Part shown: in pieces, positions 11,035-22,465 of the stretch
Layout: every line of letters starts with the position of its first letter
Numbering within the stretch: the first letter of the stretch is position 1
Source of the DNA: Hofstenia miamia
Taxonomy: Eukaryota > Xenacoelomorpha > Acoela
Assembly: GCA_004352715.1 (NCBI GenBank)
Contig: SCFE01000038.1
Span: 472,815-536,814 of the forward strand
DNA length: 64,000 bases
Direction: 5' to 3'
Translations under genes and position numbers: made by a program
The notes under the pieces: generated by a model
Database searches by the model: none
Told to the model about the DNA's origin: nothing
Seen by the model: the letters and a program-made list of their open reading frames with translations, nothing else

Positions 11035-11904
11035 CAGACAGTCGGCAATGGAATTTTAACACATTGGATTACTGGAAAATTTATCTACCCTATTGAAATT
11101 GATAATAGAAAATAGCTTGAAAATTGTTATTTGATGAGCGAAAAATGTGTTTTTGTCAAATTTATGAAGAAGCACAATTACGTAAACTCACGATTTGTCC
11201 AACTGGCGATCTCAAAGATCAAAATGAATCTGCACAAGGTTAGTTATTGCTATGAGTTAAAACTGTATTGGCATGTTGAATACATGTTTTTGCAATGTTT
11301 TTCTAAAGGTTATTTTTCAAATTCTTATGGGGTTGTTCGATTGTCAAATTACAAGAGCCAATTATCAATAAAAAAATTAATGTTCTACGTCAATTATTAA
11401 TTACCAATCATTTATCTTAACGGATATAGACAGCTAAAACATTTTTTTATAAATTGTTTTTCAAGGAAATCTTGAAAATAAAAAGAAACATCTTGTCTTC
11501 ACCGGAGAATACAATACTACAATCGCCAGTTTTGCAGTAAGGTTTTAACCTTAAGCATTGGTTGAGAAACGTGTCAACCCAACTTGAAGTTGGGTTATCC
11601 TGTGGGTTACTTTTAGATGTGTGGGGCCGGGTCATGCGTCATTTTATAATTGCTAGGGTGGAAGAAAATATCATTTTTGTGTAAAGTTTGAAATATAATT
11701 TTTGGAATTTCTACTATCATAAATGACTTTCTACCGATTTGTTTAAATGTATTAAAAGAAAAATGTGTGTCGATAATTTGATAAATCAATGCCTGCTAGT
11801 ATATGCATTTTATCAAAATTTTGTACCTTGCAGCGGTTTTAACTAAAAGCAAGGCTAAAAAATATTTTTTTGTCAAAAATTTACTGCTTGTTAACCCTAG
11901 TTCT
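11035..11904. other. Non-coding DNA with a perfect palindrome
   Basis: Bases 11576-11596 form a perfect hairpin with a 10-base stem (AACCCAACTT) and a one-base loop. Otherwise I see no feature. Small open frames at 11131-11400 and 11447-11635 show no protein-like pattern. Confidence 0.5.
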
Positions 11905-12153
11905 AATACATTTATTACTGAAATACAATCTCAATATCGACCACTTGTGGATGAAAAAAAATATTTTGATGTACATTAAATAGACTACGTAATGATGTCA
12001 GAAAAATTTGTTTTGTTGCATGAAGACTTCCATATCATGGAAAAATATAGCTTTTCCTCGAAATTTTTTTTTAATCAAAATTTATCTCAGAATATGCTAT
12101 CCGGTAAAATCCGGTGAATAAGTTAAATTTTACCGGATGCCGGCACATCCCTA
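11905..12153. mobile_element. hAT-like MITE, copy 2 (inverted relative to copy 1)
   Basis: Read on the minus strand from 12153, the block starts TAGGGATGTGCCGG and is related over roughly 240 bases to 8443-8843. It contains a perfect 12-base inverted repeat at 12099-12110 and 12127-12138 (ATCCGGTAAAAT). The other end cannot be placed exactly because similarity fades near 11905. I infer a truncated non-autonomous element of the same family as copy 1. Confidence 0.5.
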
Positions 12154-13866
12154 CCTGCAACAGTAACAAGACAATATCAATTTGTATAAATTGTAAAGAG
12201 CCAGTTTGTAGACATGGTCTTAGTACCACATATGCGAACTATTATGTATTAAAACTTGGGTCAATTAACACACTTGGTCCTTCTGAAAAGGAAACTTTTC
12301 TAGAATAGTTCTTGTAAGTTAAGTTTCACATGAATAATGTACATGCAAAAATATTAAAGTAAAAAAATTTCAGAAAATTCTATTGTAAATTAATTGTATG
12401 CGAGTAATGAACATTTTGTAAATGGGTCAATTCACTCATTACTACCCTGGTTTCTGAAGCTTCCTGTTACATAGAAATTTTACTTATTTCATGCGAAACT
12501 TAATTTTCAGCATGTAATTGACTACAAAATGGGAACACACTCACAATCGATATTTAACTATTCTATTAATAATAGAAACAAGTTTTGACAAACTCAATTG
12601 ATAGCCGAATAAAAAATTTGCTTCATTTGATCATTCCATGTAATATATTCAAAATAATTTTGTCGAGTAATCCCTATGAAAAAGAACATGGGCAAGTGGA
12701 ATTGTAACCCTTACATCAAAATGAAATAAGTGTATTAATAGGCTACATTACCTAAAATATGAGATATAATAAAATATTTGATAAAACCACTCCCAATGAA
12801 TAATGATGACAATTTTAATTGTAGCCCCTCCAAATCTGAAAAGCTGCCCTCGCAGGAGTCCTACTTTAATATTTTCCTTATACATTTATAATAATGATCT
12901 CTACAAGGTAAGCAGCATTATCAGGCGTTTGTACTCTCAATTTAAATGCCTGAGGAATCAACAATTTAACTCTTACGAATGAGATAATAATTGCACTTCG
13001 CCTGCAAAGGGTTCTTTTTCGGAACCTAAATTAAGAAATATAAATATTTTTAATGTGTTTCGTATTAATAAATTTATACATAAAATGAGGTATGAAAACG
13101 TATCACTAAAGGCAATTTGAAATTCAAGCAGGGAACCAGAGTTTTTGCTCATTAAAAATACAGGAAATACACTAAACCTATATTCTATAAAGACATTCTA
13201 GAATTATTTGCATGTGTATAAAGACATAATTTTGAGCCATCTTGCAGTTGAAATTTATTCTACATTTTACTCTTAGATTGCACACTTTTCGCCATATGTA
13301 GGCCGCTTCTAGTATTCAAGCTACTATGGCACAGGAAAGATTAAGTGGATTGTAATTGCTATCAACTGAGAAAGAGGTAGCAAAAAAATAAAGATTTCTA
13401 AATTATTATATGATTATAGTAAAAAAAGCCTGAAAATATGCGACTAAAAGAAAAGACATGAATGTTTTCATTCAACTAGATCACATTTCTTGATAAATAG
13501 AATACTAGAGAAATATGTATTATATCAATTGGTTCTATCCTACTACATTATCTGTTATTTTAATGCAGAGCATATTTTTGAATTTTCTTCAATTTTATGT
13601 GCATAGTCTAAGATTTGATTACGTTTCAAAATCTATAGAACTGTAATAAATATATGCTAAGCTTGCAATTCTAAATTTTATAACTATATTCGTAGGATAT
13701 AGTTTTATATATAGCTTTATATTTTTCAAAAAATAGTATAATCTTGAAAAAAAATCTTTAAAAGAATTTTGCGCAACATCATTGTGTAAATACTGACTGT
13801 CCTACACTACATAACAATTTAATTGATTACTTCCTAAAAAATTCCGATTTAGTTTTTAAATCCTTT
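12154..13866. other. Intergenic AT-rich DNA
   Basis: I see no supportable gene, RNA or transposon in this stretch. Confidence 0.45.
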
Positions 13867-16342
13867 ATGTTTGAATCATTCAGGGATCATTCTCTTTGCA
13901 CATACATGTATATAAGTAATATAACTACCAAAGTCAATAAATTTAAAATAATTTATGCAAGAGATTATCTATATTATTCAGACGAAATAATGGAAACACT
14001 TTTGAAAAACATATCGTTCAACTATATATACACATTAAAATCTGGATCTTGCATGATTAATTATATTTCAAAAGAAATTTGCAATGCAGTTAATAAAGCG
14101 GAAAATTAAGTACCGCAAAGTAAAATTAAAGGCGCGAAAATTTGCTTTATCAAATGCCGATGATAATTATATACGTGAACAAGTAAGCATTAAAAGAAAA
14201 TTGTTTGAACTCGCTTAAACAGAACCGAGAACAACTAATTGGACTAACTACGAAAAATCACAGAGGATTATTAAACAATTAAGAAATAAAAAATCTGCCT
14301 TAAAAGAAAAAGATTCTTCAATAAACTAAATAATACAAACGAAAAATGGCGATATATTCATAAAATATTAGGAAAAAGTAAAGGAATTTCAACGGATATT
14401 AATGAATTAAGTATTGATAACCAAACTACAACTGAAAAAACAAGAATAATAGACCACCTAAGTACAACATTTAAGGAACTTGGCAATTTCAATTTTCCCC
14501 AATATAAGAGAAAGACAAATATTAATAAATTCCCAGGAAAAAATACTTTTCTTTTAGATTCATAAATGCAAATGAATTAGAAACCATAATAAAACTTTAG
14601 ACACAAATAAATCAACGGCATCCTATAATCTTCCAATCTTTATTATTAAACGTCATTTTCATATCTTTAGTGAGCATCTACTATTTGCATTTAACCAATG
14701 CATTATTGATAATGCATGATGATATATTTAAGAAATCTGACATAAGCCCTATATANATAACGCTTTTATGTTTCATGTATAATTTTAAAGTGTTTTAGAA
14801 ATTAATAGTGTTATTGTAATCAATTCTCTAGAGGCTCTTTTTTATCCAAGAACCTTCATTTTAATCATAGCAAGACGAATGAACTTCACATTAACTTTGG
14901 TCAAAGCTCTGTCCCTGAGTTGCAAGATATCACACAACAATCTGTAGTGAAATTGCTTGGTGTGTACTTTGACAAGGCACTTTCATTTTCTCATCACATC
15001 AGGAGCATGGCTAAAAAAGCAACTAGTAAGTTGTATTTATTGCTGAAATTGAAACATCTTGGATTTAGCCAATATGAACTACAAACACTATACTATGCAT
15101 TAGTTATGCTCTCGCTAACATATTGTTGTTCAGTTTGGGGAGGTTACTCAAAATCCCTTATGCTGCTCTTAGATAAAGTTCTAATTTAACCCTAAACAAA
15201 TGTAGTTGTGTTACACTCCTTGATTTGAGCAAAGCTTTTAACTCTATGAATTTTGAAATATTAAAGACAAATTAATATATTATAACTTTGATAACAAATC
15301 TGTTAACTTAATAATGGCTTTCCTTAAAAATCCGACAGCAAATAGTTATACTTAATGGTAAACACAGTAAAATTTATCAATATGCAGATGATACCTGTTT
15401 TATAAGTACTGATATAAATGCCTTTAATGCAACTAAAAATCTCTGATATGACATCGAAAATTTAACAAAATATTTCTCAAATAATCAATTGAAAGTAAAC
15501 ATTGAAAAAACAAAATTTATAATATTCTCCCCCTAAGACAAAGAGAAATTTCACAAAAAAACAGAATTTAAATTAAATAATGTAGCAATAAACACAAAAC
15601 GAATGTATTAACTATTTAGGTGTTGAAATTGACAATGATTTAAGTTTCGAACAATTCTTCATGGCTAAAATTAAAAAAATGGCTTCTGGAGTTAGGTATC
15701 TTTATCATCTCAGAAATAATTCAAATACGTACCACAAACAATTAATAAATGCACTCTGCCTTTCACGATTTCAATATTGCTCATTCCTCTTTACAAATAT
15801 TAATTCAAAACATCGCATCCTCCTGTCTAAAACTTTTAATTGGTCACTTAAAATACTCAATTTTGAACAAAAACACGACAATGCATCCGATTACCGATTA
15901 AAATACAAAATACTATCTCCTTATCAAATTCATATGCATATATTATCAATATTATTTAAATTCAAATTTGTCAACACGCAATTTCGTTTTTAAAACAGTA
16001 TATTAAATTAAATAAACGGTCTCAAACCTTTTTATGCGTGGATAAATATTTTAATCGTTTTCACCACACAGCAACTAAATTATGGAATAACTTAAATAGA
16101 GAAATTAAATTTGAAAACAATTACAAGAAATTCAGAAAGAAATTGCGAACATTCATTTTTAATAGACAATGCCTACTTACTTACAATAATACACTACATT
16201 CATTTTAAAATTTTGTATAAAATGCACACACACACAACACACACACGTACATTTTAATATTATATATATTTATTATATTTGTAAATAGCTTTTTGTAGTT
16301 TTGTAATTAATAGTTTTTTTGTACCTTTTTCTTTTCTGATTT

Positions 16343-16387
<45 letters not shown>

Positions 16388-16388
16388 T
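13867..16388 (+). mobile_element. Decayed LINE with (AAT)n tail, interrupted by another LINE fragment
   Basis: In several shifted frames this region reads as the rear of a LINE ORF2. The linker between endonuclease and RT lies at about 13870-14560 (RKFALSNADDNYIREQ, then NEKWRYIHKILGKSKG). RT motifs follow: LDLSKAFNSMNFEIL near 15220, YADDTCF near 15385 and NQLKVNIEKTKFIIFS near 15485. The thumb and C terminus occupy 15661-15993, containing YLYHLRNNS. The element ends with an (AAT)n run at about 16342-16388. Multiple stops and frameshifts show it is dead. Bases about 14715-15195 belong to a different LINE and break the linker from the RT. Confidence 0.75.
14835..15189 (+). pseudogene. LINE RT thumb fragment nested in another LINE
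   Basis: This frame reads SKTNELHINFG, then VVKLLGVYFDKALSFSHHI, then YLLLKLKHLGFSQYELQ and ends in the WGGYSK region. These are the motif-6/7 and thumb parts of a non-LTR RT, close to the family of the LINE at 10085-11034. It lies between linker and RT parts of a second LINE, with a single N at 14756 just upstream. It is either a nested insertion or a wrong join. Confidence 0.7.
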
Positions 16389-18149
16389 ATATTACAGTAT
16401 TTTTTAAAATATTATATTAGTTTCTATATTATTTTATGCTATTATGTTATTAAGAATTATTATTAAGTAGCAAGAAACGCATTTCAAATATGTCTTAAAT
16501 ATTACTATTAGCGTTTTCAAAAAAATTTGACAGGCTAAAACTTTGACTTTGAAATTCCGTTTATTGGATGCATACAATACATACTAAATAACTTGCATTC
16601 TTGGGAATTGATCGGTATCCTAAACGGTTATACAAAAATATATTGTTATAATATGGAGCAACATTTATGTAATTTTCAAAAACTATATTTTGTAGGCTAT
16701 ATAATTACCCAACAAAGTGCATATGCAAGAATAGAGAAATCTGTTTTACCACCAATAAATATGAGCGTGGAATACACATGATAGTGACATGGACATTACC
16801 ATTTATTTTTATTTTGCTTGTAGGCCGTATTTTTACGGTGTCCATGAGTTATTCTCATTGGAAAGTCTATTGCTTGAATAAGGAGCATAGTAATACACAT
16901 CTTCATAGCTTTGGCACGCATATATCTATATATATCTATATTTGCCTTGTCAGCATTGCATGCTCCATCTGTTAAAACTAACAATTTTATATAGATGTGA
17001 CAATTGGTTATAATTAAAACATACTTATTGAAAAATCCGACTTGCAGCGAGGTCAGCACGGTGCCGGGTTTGAGATTTGCACCGAGTCAATGTTTCTCTG
17101 AGACTATCCTACTCTGCCGGATCACAGTTACCCAATAAACAAGTGAACCATATAAATCTAAGCAAATGGGTTCATCTGAAGAAAGACAGATTACTTTAAT
17201 CCTTTTAATGTTTTCAGAACCTTTTATGGTGATTTTAATTTGTTAAATGTAACACTAAATCCATTAAATGCGGCTTAAATCAAAATGGAAGTTTGTTACT
17301 TGGTTACCTTAATAAATATAATACATTTGTGTTAATGTAAGAATATTTCACCAGCTGATATTTCAATTGACAAGAGAGCAAATTCCGAGGTACAAATGGA
17401 TCTAAAAGTAAGGCATAACCCGCCTCTACTCTGCCCACTTGAAGTAATCCTAATTCGGAATATTTTAGGATTCTTGCCAAAATTTTTGATTTTCTAGACT
17501 AAATTTACTTGTGAAAAACCTATAATAAAATTCATACACTGAAATTAAAAACGTAAAAGTTATTCTTCAACATTTTGTTGCATTTTCTGCACTGTTGCGT
17601 AATAGTATAAGATATATTTTTTCACTTTCAATCGATTTTTGGAACATTTTTTCAAGAACCGCAACTTGCCATATCTATGTTCATTTCTGATTTAGCTAAT
17701 GTTAAATTATGGATTTGGACTGTACCAGCATTTTTTTTTCATAAAAAATTATTATGTTGGTTTTTTGTTTCGCATCCTAAATAATGATAGATGTGGAAAA
17801 AACCTTGAAAGCAAAATTTTAAAAAATGAGTCAAATCAGGTCACCGGGTCCAATCCCATCCTCGTCATATGTGCAACACATCTTGTGATCCCGTTGGAAT
17901 TCTGTGTAGATTTAGGTCATAACGAGAAAATAATCAGATGAATTTAGTAATTATCCAGAATTTTTCAGTATGGTAATTTTTACTTTATATAATTATTTTA
18001 ATATTTTTCTAATGAAATATGTTCTTTTGATAAACGTACCGGAATATAAGAGGTAAGTCCAAAATTATTTTTAAAAACATTTTCTAAGTAGAAGCAGGTG
18101 TTTAAAAATAATAAAGGACTTCTAATATCGCATGTTGCACGTCGCTTAA
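16389..18149. other. Intergenic DNA upstream of the second GPCR type
   Basis: There is a GC-richer patch at about 17040-17140 and another at about 17845-17935, the latter with a weak RNA polymerase III B-box-like match that is too poor to call. I see no gene. Confidence 0.45.
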
Positions 18150-19058
18150 ATGAACGCTTCGTTAGCAGTAAAAGATTTTTTAATTTACTTTATACCTCCT
18201 AAGCTTCCAACAACCATATTAATGTCTGCAGGACTAATACTTAATGGTGTTGTTGTTATCACAATTTCTAAGAGTGCAAAACTTGAAAAGGTGTTAACGA
18301 ATATCATCATTCTTAGTCTTGCGATTGTTGACTTCTTTACTTGCTTAAGCAATCTTATCAAAACATATTTTCTGCTTCAGTTGGATATGCTACCCTCTGC
18401 AGAAATAATTGGATGGCTAATTTGCAAGTTAATATACTCAGAATTCTATCAATGGTATTGGATTCCAGTATCAATGCTTCATATTGTGCAATTGGGAGTC
18501 GAAAGATATTTTGCAGTTCTACATCCTGTTGCTCATAAAATTTTGTCATGCGCTAATTACAGAAAACGAGTATATGCTATGATAGGTCTAAACTATATAT
18601 TTGGATTTTTCATTTCATCGAAAGTATTCCTAGAACACAAATACTTTGAAGGAGAATGCATTATAACTTTAACAGGAGAATATGTAATTGTTGATAAAAT
18701 TTACGCGACCACATATTTAGTGTTTGCAGCAATGTGTGGATTTATAGTAATTATCTGTTATGCACGGATAATTATTAAGGTTTTGTCACTTCCCAAAAGA
18801 AAGGATAACAATATTTCTCAAAGGAATATAAAGTTGGCTTTTATAACACTTGGCATTACAATTTTGTTTATATTAACTACTGCTCCAAGCTATATTTACG
18901 GCGCCATAGCCTTAAAAAGTCCAGAGATTTTTTTTTCCACTGAGTACTTGATATTTACTCAGGTTACAATTGGCTCATCGCTTCTAAATCCTATAGCATT
19001 TATCATACAAAGTACGGAGTTAAGAAACGAAATTAAGAAAGTGTTTTTTAAGTGTTGA
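18150..19058 (+). CDS. Class A GPCR, second subfamily
   Basis: A single exon encodes 302 residues with seven hydrophobic segments and begins at an ATG that gives an N-terminal NAS glycosylation site. Landmarks are GLILNG in TM1, LAIVD in TM2, the TM3 Cys (LICKL), ERYFAVLHP after TM3 (canonical ERY form), the second-loop Cys (GECII), TTAPS with the TM6 Pro, and NPIAF (NPxxF) in TM7, then a short tail ending FFKC. The TM4 Trp usual in the family appears to be absent. It acts as a plasma-membrane receptor coupled to G proteins; the ligand is unknown. It differs clearly from the GPCR pair at 5519 and 23841, which have DRL and NFxxY. An AATAAA lies 62 bases after the stop. Confidence 0.92.
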   Translation: MNASLAVKDFLIYFIPPKLPTTILMSAGLILNGVVVITISKSAKLEKVLTNIIILSLAIVDFFTCLSNLIKTYFLLQLDMLPSAEIIGWLICKLIYSEFYQWYWIPVSMLHIVQLGVERYFAVLHPVAHKILSCANYRKRVYAMIGLNYIFGFFISSKVFLEHKYFEGECIITLTGEYVIVDKIYATTYLVFAAMCGFIVIICYARIIIKVLSLPKRKDNNISQRNIKLAFITLGITILFILTTAPSYIYGAIALKSPEIFFSTEYLIFTQVTIGSSLLNPIAFIIQSTELRNEIKKVFFKC

Positions 19059-19119
19059 GTTACATCAATTTTTCAATTAAATATTGTTCAATACCATTGT
19101 AAATCATGAAATTTTATTG

Positions 19120-19125
19120 AATAAA
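19120..19125 (+). terminator. Polyadenylation signal for the GPCR at 18150
   Basis: AATAAA occurs 62 bases downstream of the stop codon at 19058, a normal position for a short 3' UTR. Confidence 0.5.
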
Positions 19126-20132
19126 TTCGCTTAATGCTAAATGCTATTTTTAATCAATTGATATAATTTGATGAGAACTTGCATTCATTATATCTTATAT
19201 TTACATTACATGCTGCGGATAGACAAAGATGAGTATTATTTGCAAGTGGCTCTATAAAATCGTTTAATTCAGATTCCCTAGAGAGACTGTCTTCTGTATT
19301 TGAGATTAAGCATTCGCAGATCTCATTTTAAGTCACAATATAAGATGATTTCGGGTTTGATTGAAAAACTAATTTATTTTTCAAAATGCATGTAAGAACC
19401 AAATCAACATCAAGATTAAAATCATTGTAATAATTCAGGTAGGGGATGTAAGGAATGAACTTTCAATGATAATGACCAAATTGAGAAGCTTATGGTACTT
19501 ACTGCCAGAGAAAGTGGAAAATAAATTTAAGACTTGTTTTGCACCTTTTTATTGTTTCGTTTTTCAATTTATCATTTTATACATAATGAATTTCAGGAAA
19601 GTTAAGAGTAATATTTTAAGTAAAAATTGTTATATGCACAAAGGTTTACAGCTAATAGCTGCTTCTGATCAAAAAGAAAGCTTACAGCAGTATATTATTG
19701 CATTTTTATTCTTGTTTAGATAAGAGAAAAGTTAGAAATTTGAAATTGTATTACGTTGTGAAAACTTTGCAGATTTATAAAAGTGGTTCAACCAACCTGC
19801 CTGCTACCTATTGATCGATTTTGATGAATCACCTTGATTAACTGTTGTTTTTGCTGTACGTGTTTCAGCTAACATTGTCTACCAACATGATGGTCTTGGT
19901 TGCATCAGAGTAGGAACTGTTTGAAAATTTCAAATCTGGGCCTGTATTTGGCTGGTGACAGCTAATACCGCCCACCTGGCTGATTTATGGACAGTAAGTT
20001 TTATTTGCATTGTATACATAATCTCTGCTTATATATATATATATATATATATATATGCCAAGAAATGCATATGAAATAATGTGTTCAACGGTTAAATGCT
20101 TTTGTCTATCTGCTGCAAAATTCGATTTTATN
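19126..20132. other. Intergenic DNA with a possible exon relic
   Basis: A TGTTTCAG acceptor at 19861-19868 and a perfect GTAAGT donor at 19994 bracket 125 bases. In one frame this reads NIVYQHDGLGCIRVGTV, an in-frame TGA, then KFQIWACIWLVTANTAHLADL. The TGA rules out a normal exon in that frame, so I leave it as a possible relic. A (TA)n run lies at 20032-20056 and a single N at 20132. Confidence 0.25.
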
Positions 20133-20807
20133 TGAAAGCATTCATTAAACTATGCTATTATGGAATATTTAAGATTGAAAAATTATGTCAGACAAATGTT
20201 GTCCATTTTCACGAGCACAAATTTGAAGTCGCTTTCTAAAGTTGGTTTCCACTTTCACTAAAGTTTCTTCACCTATTTCATGGATATTTTCACGTATCGT
20301 AGTCTTCAATTCTCCAAGTGTACGGGGTTTCGCAGCATAAACGTGTGATTTCAAATATCCCCACGGATAAAAATCGCACATGGAAAGATCGGGTGAGCGC
20401 GGCGGCCATGAGACATCTCCAAAGCGTGAAATGACATGATTAGGGAATGCAGCTCGAACAGCAGTCAAGGACGCTCTCGCTGTATGAGCGGTGGCCCCAT
20501 CTTGTTGAAACCACATTGATGCCCCATTGATTCCTCGTCTGCGAAGCTCAGGTAGGAAACAGTCTTCAAACATTCGAATATAGCGGTCTGATGTAACTGT
20601 TGCTAAAATTTAAAGTAAATCTGAAAAGAAAAGCAATTCAAAAGTAATGATTAACTAGTAAAAAACTTAACGTAAAAGATAAATAAATAACAACAAACTA
20701 AATGGCATCTTAGGCGGGTTTAAAGACTACCTTCCTCACTTTTTAATCACTTATCCTTAAAGAGCAAGGGGCGTTCTAAAAACATCCGTTTCCCATGACT
20801 CACCCTG
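20133..20807 (-). mobile_element. DD41D mariner-type element, internally deleted
   Basis: The minus strand carries a transposase C-terminal half. The right outer end is at about 20807: the sequence read inward starts CAGGGTGAGTCATGGG and is followed by TA outside. About 200 bases between the transposase remnant and that end hold no matching coding sequence, so the front half of the gene was lost. The left end is not found because the sequence breaks at the single N at 20132. Confidence 0.7.
20169..20603 (-). pseudogene. Mariner-like DD41D transposase, C-terminal half
   Basis: The frame reads ATVTSDRYIRMFEDC, then WFQQDGATAHTAR, then SWPPRSPDLSMCDFYPWGYL and a complete C-terminal tail. The second and third catalytic Asp (QQDGATAH and SMCDFY) are separated by 41 residues, the DD41D spacing of the IS630/Tc1/mariner superfamily, which differs from the DD34D relic at 2467-2844. 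The first catalytic Asp and the DNA-binding domain are missing, so it is inactive. Confidence 0.82.
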
Positions 20808-20824
20808 TATATATATATATATAN

Positions 20825-21539
20825 TGTATATTTATATACAAGGTGTCTGAAAAGTTATTTTGCAGTAGCGAATCATGAGGGCAATGCCTAAATCGTCCCA
20901 AAGAGTACCTCCACGCAGTGGTTCCTGGGTAATGTTAACACTTAGTGGGCTCGTCGGTGTGCGGAGTCCCGAACCTGCATCAGGGTACAGAAGGTGCCAC
21001 CATATGTACTTTGTACACATGGGGCGGTGATGGTCGAGAAATCTGTCTGTTCTAGTATTGTGGAGACAGACGGCAACACAGTGGAAACACTGTTAGCAAA
21101 ACTGTTACTGGCAGAATGTTAGGGTGCGTCTCATAGGGCACTCATACAGATAGGAAACGCTCTGTCTCTGACCTATGAGATAGGCCCTAGGCCAGCGTTT
21201 GTTGTGCCTTCCTGTGAGGCAGCTTTGCTGTGTCACAGGTAGTTATGATCCGACAGATTTTTATTGCTTTGAATTCAGTGCTAAACTGTCCACTCCAATA
21301 TTTTAATGGATCTTTTTATCAGCAATAAAAATTCCGATGGGGTGTTTAGACTACCGACTTTTATCATCCTAACAAGTCAATAATAGGAACACCTTTAGTA
21401 AAAACGTGTAATAATTGTCGTTCCAAATAACTAAACTTTTATGCCCATTAAGAAAAAACAATTTAGTATATTACAGTTAAATATTGTAATAATGATCAAC
21501 TGCATTCTTAAATCAAAGAAATTTTCTGTAAAATATTAA
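20825..21539. repeat. Hairpin-rich 715-base block, copy 1
   Basis: This block is repeated base for base, as far as I can see, at 21751-22465 and is bounded by single Ns at 20824 and 21540. It is GC-richer than its surroundings in its first 430 bases. On one strand it forms a series of local stems: 21000-21009 with 21013-21022 (one mismatch), 21043-21050 with 21066-21073, and 21078-21083 with 21088-21093 around a GAAA tetraloop. Further stems are 21129-21137 with 21172-21180 (9 bp) and 21211-21217 with 21233-21239, the last with an inner CAGC/GCTG stem. It starts with a transposon-like ACAAGGTGTCTGAAAAG, but no inverted partner is present. A 62-codon frame on the minus strand (20832-21020) is unrecognised. 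It could be a structured RNA gene or an uncharacterised element. Confidence 0.55.
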
Positions 21540-21750
21540 NATATATATATATATATGCTCAATTAATTCAAATAAAGAACGTTTTGACTATATTATTGAC
21601 ATCCTCAGTTTAAAATTTTTCGGAAAAAATTGCAATTTTCTATGCTGTATCAAATAAGATTTTGCATCTACTAAGATATATGATTCTCATTATTTCCTAA
21701 GTTATTTTGCTTATTCATGATGTTTTCCCTATTATATTGCATAATTATTA

Positions 21751-22465
21751 TGTATATTTATATACAAGGTGTCTGAAAAGTTATTTTGCAGTAGCGAATC
21801 ATGAGGGCAATGCCTAAATCGTCCCAAAGAGTACCTCCACGCAGTGGTTCCTGGGTAATGTTAACACTTAGTGGGCTCGTCGGTGTGCGGAGTCCCGAAC
21901 CTGCATCAGGGTACAGAAGGTGCCACCATATGTACTTTGTACACATGGGGCGGTGATGGTCGAGAAATCTGTCTGTTCTAGTATTGTGGAGACAGACGGC
22001 AACACAGTGGAAACACTGTTAGCAAAACTGTTACTGGCAGAATGTTAGGGTGCGTCTCATAGGGCACTCATACAGATAGGAAACGCTCTGTCTCTGACCT
22101 ATGAGATAGGCCCTAGGCCAGCGTTTGTTGTGCCTTCCTGTGAGGCAGCTTTGCTGTGTCACAGGTAGTTATGATCCGACAGATTTTTATTGCTTTGAAT
22201 TCAGTGCTAAACTGTCCACTCCAATATTTTAATGGATCTTTTTATCAGCAATAAAAATTCCGATGGGGTGTTTAGACTACCGACTTTTATCATCCTAACA
22301 AGTCAATAATAGGAACACCTTTAGTAAAAACGTGTAATAATTGTCGTTCCAAATAACTAAACTTTTATGCCCATTAAGAAAAAACAATTTAGTATATTAC
22401 AGTTAAATATTGTAATAATGATCAACTGCATTCTTAAATCAAAGAAATTTTCTGTAAAATATTAA
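21751..22465. repeat. Hairpin-rich 715-base block, copy 2
   Basis: It is identical by eye to 20825-21539 with an offset of 926 bases, and the similarity stops exactly where copy 1 meets the single Ns. This pattern suggests that copy 1 is a contig-end duplicate produced by scaffolding, with copy 2 the genuine locus. The 62-codon minus-strand frame recurs at 21758-21946. Confidence 0.7.

Noticed and set aside
17845-17935. Possible tRNA-derived SINE (B-box-like GGGTCCAATCC)
   Set aside because: There are two mismatches to the B box, and no A box or cloverleaf could be formed.
20839-20860. Tc1-like TIR start (CAAGGTGTCTGAAAAG)
   Set aside because: No inverted partner was found within or near the 715-base block, so I did not call a complete element.
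20930-20990. tRNA-like T-arm (GCAGGTTCGGGACTCC on the minus strand)
   Set aside because: The T-loop length and the conserved A are wrong and no acceptor stem pairs, so it is not a tRNA.
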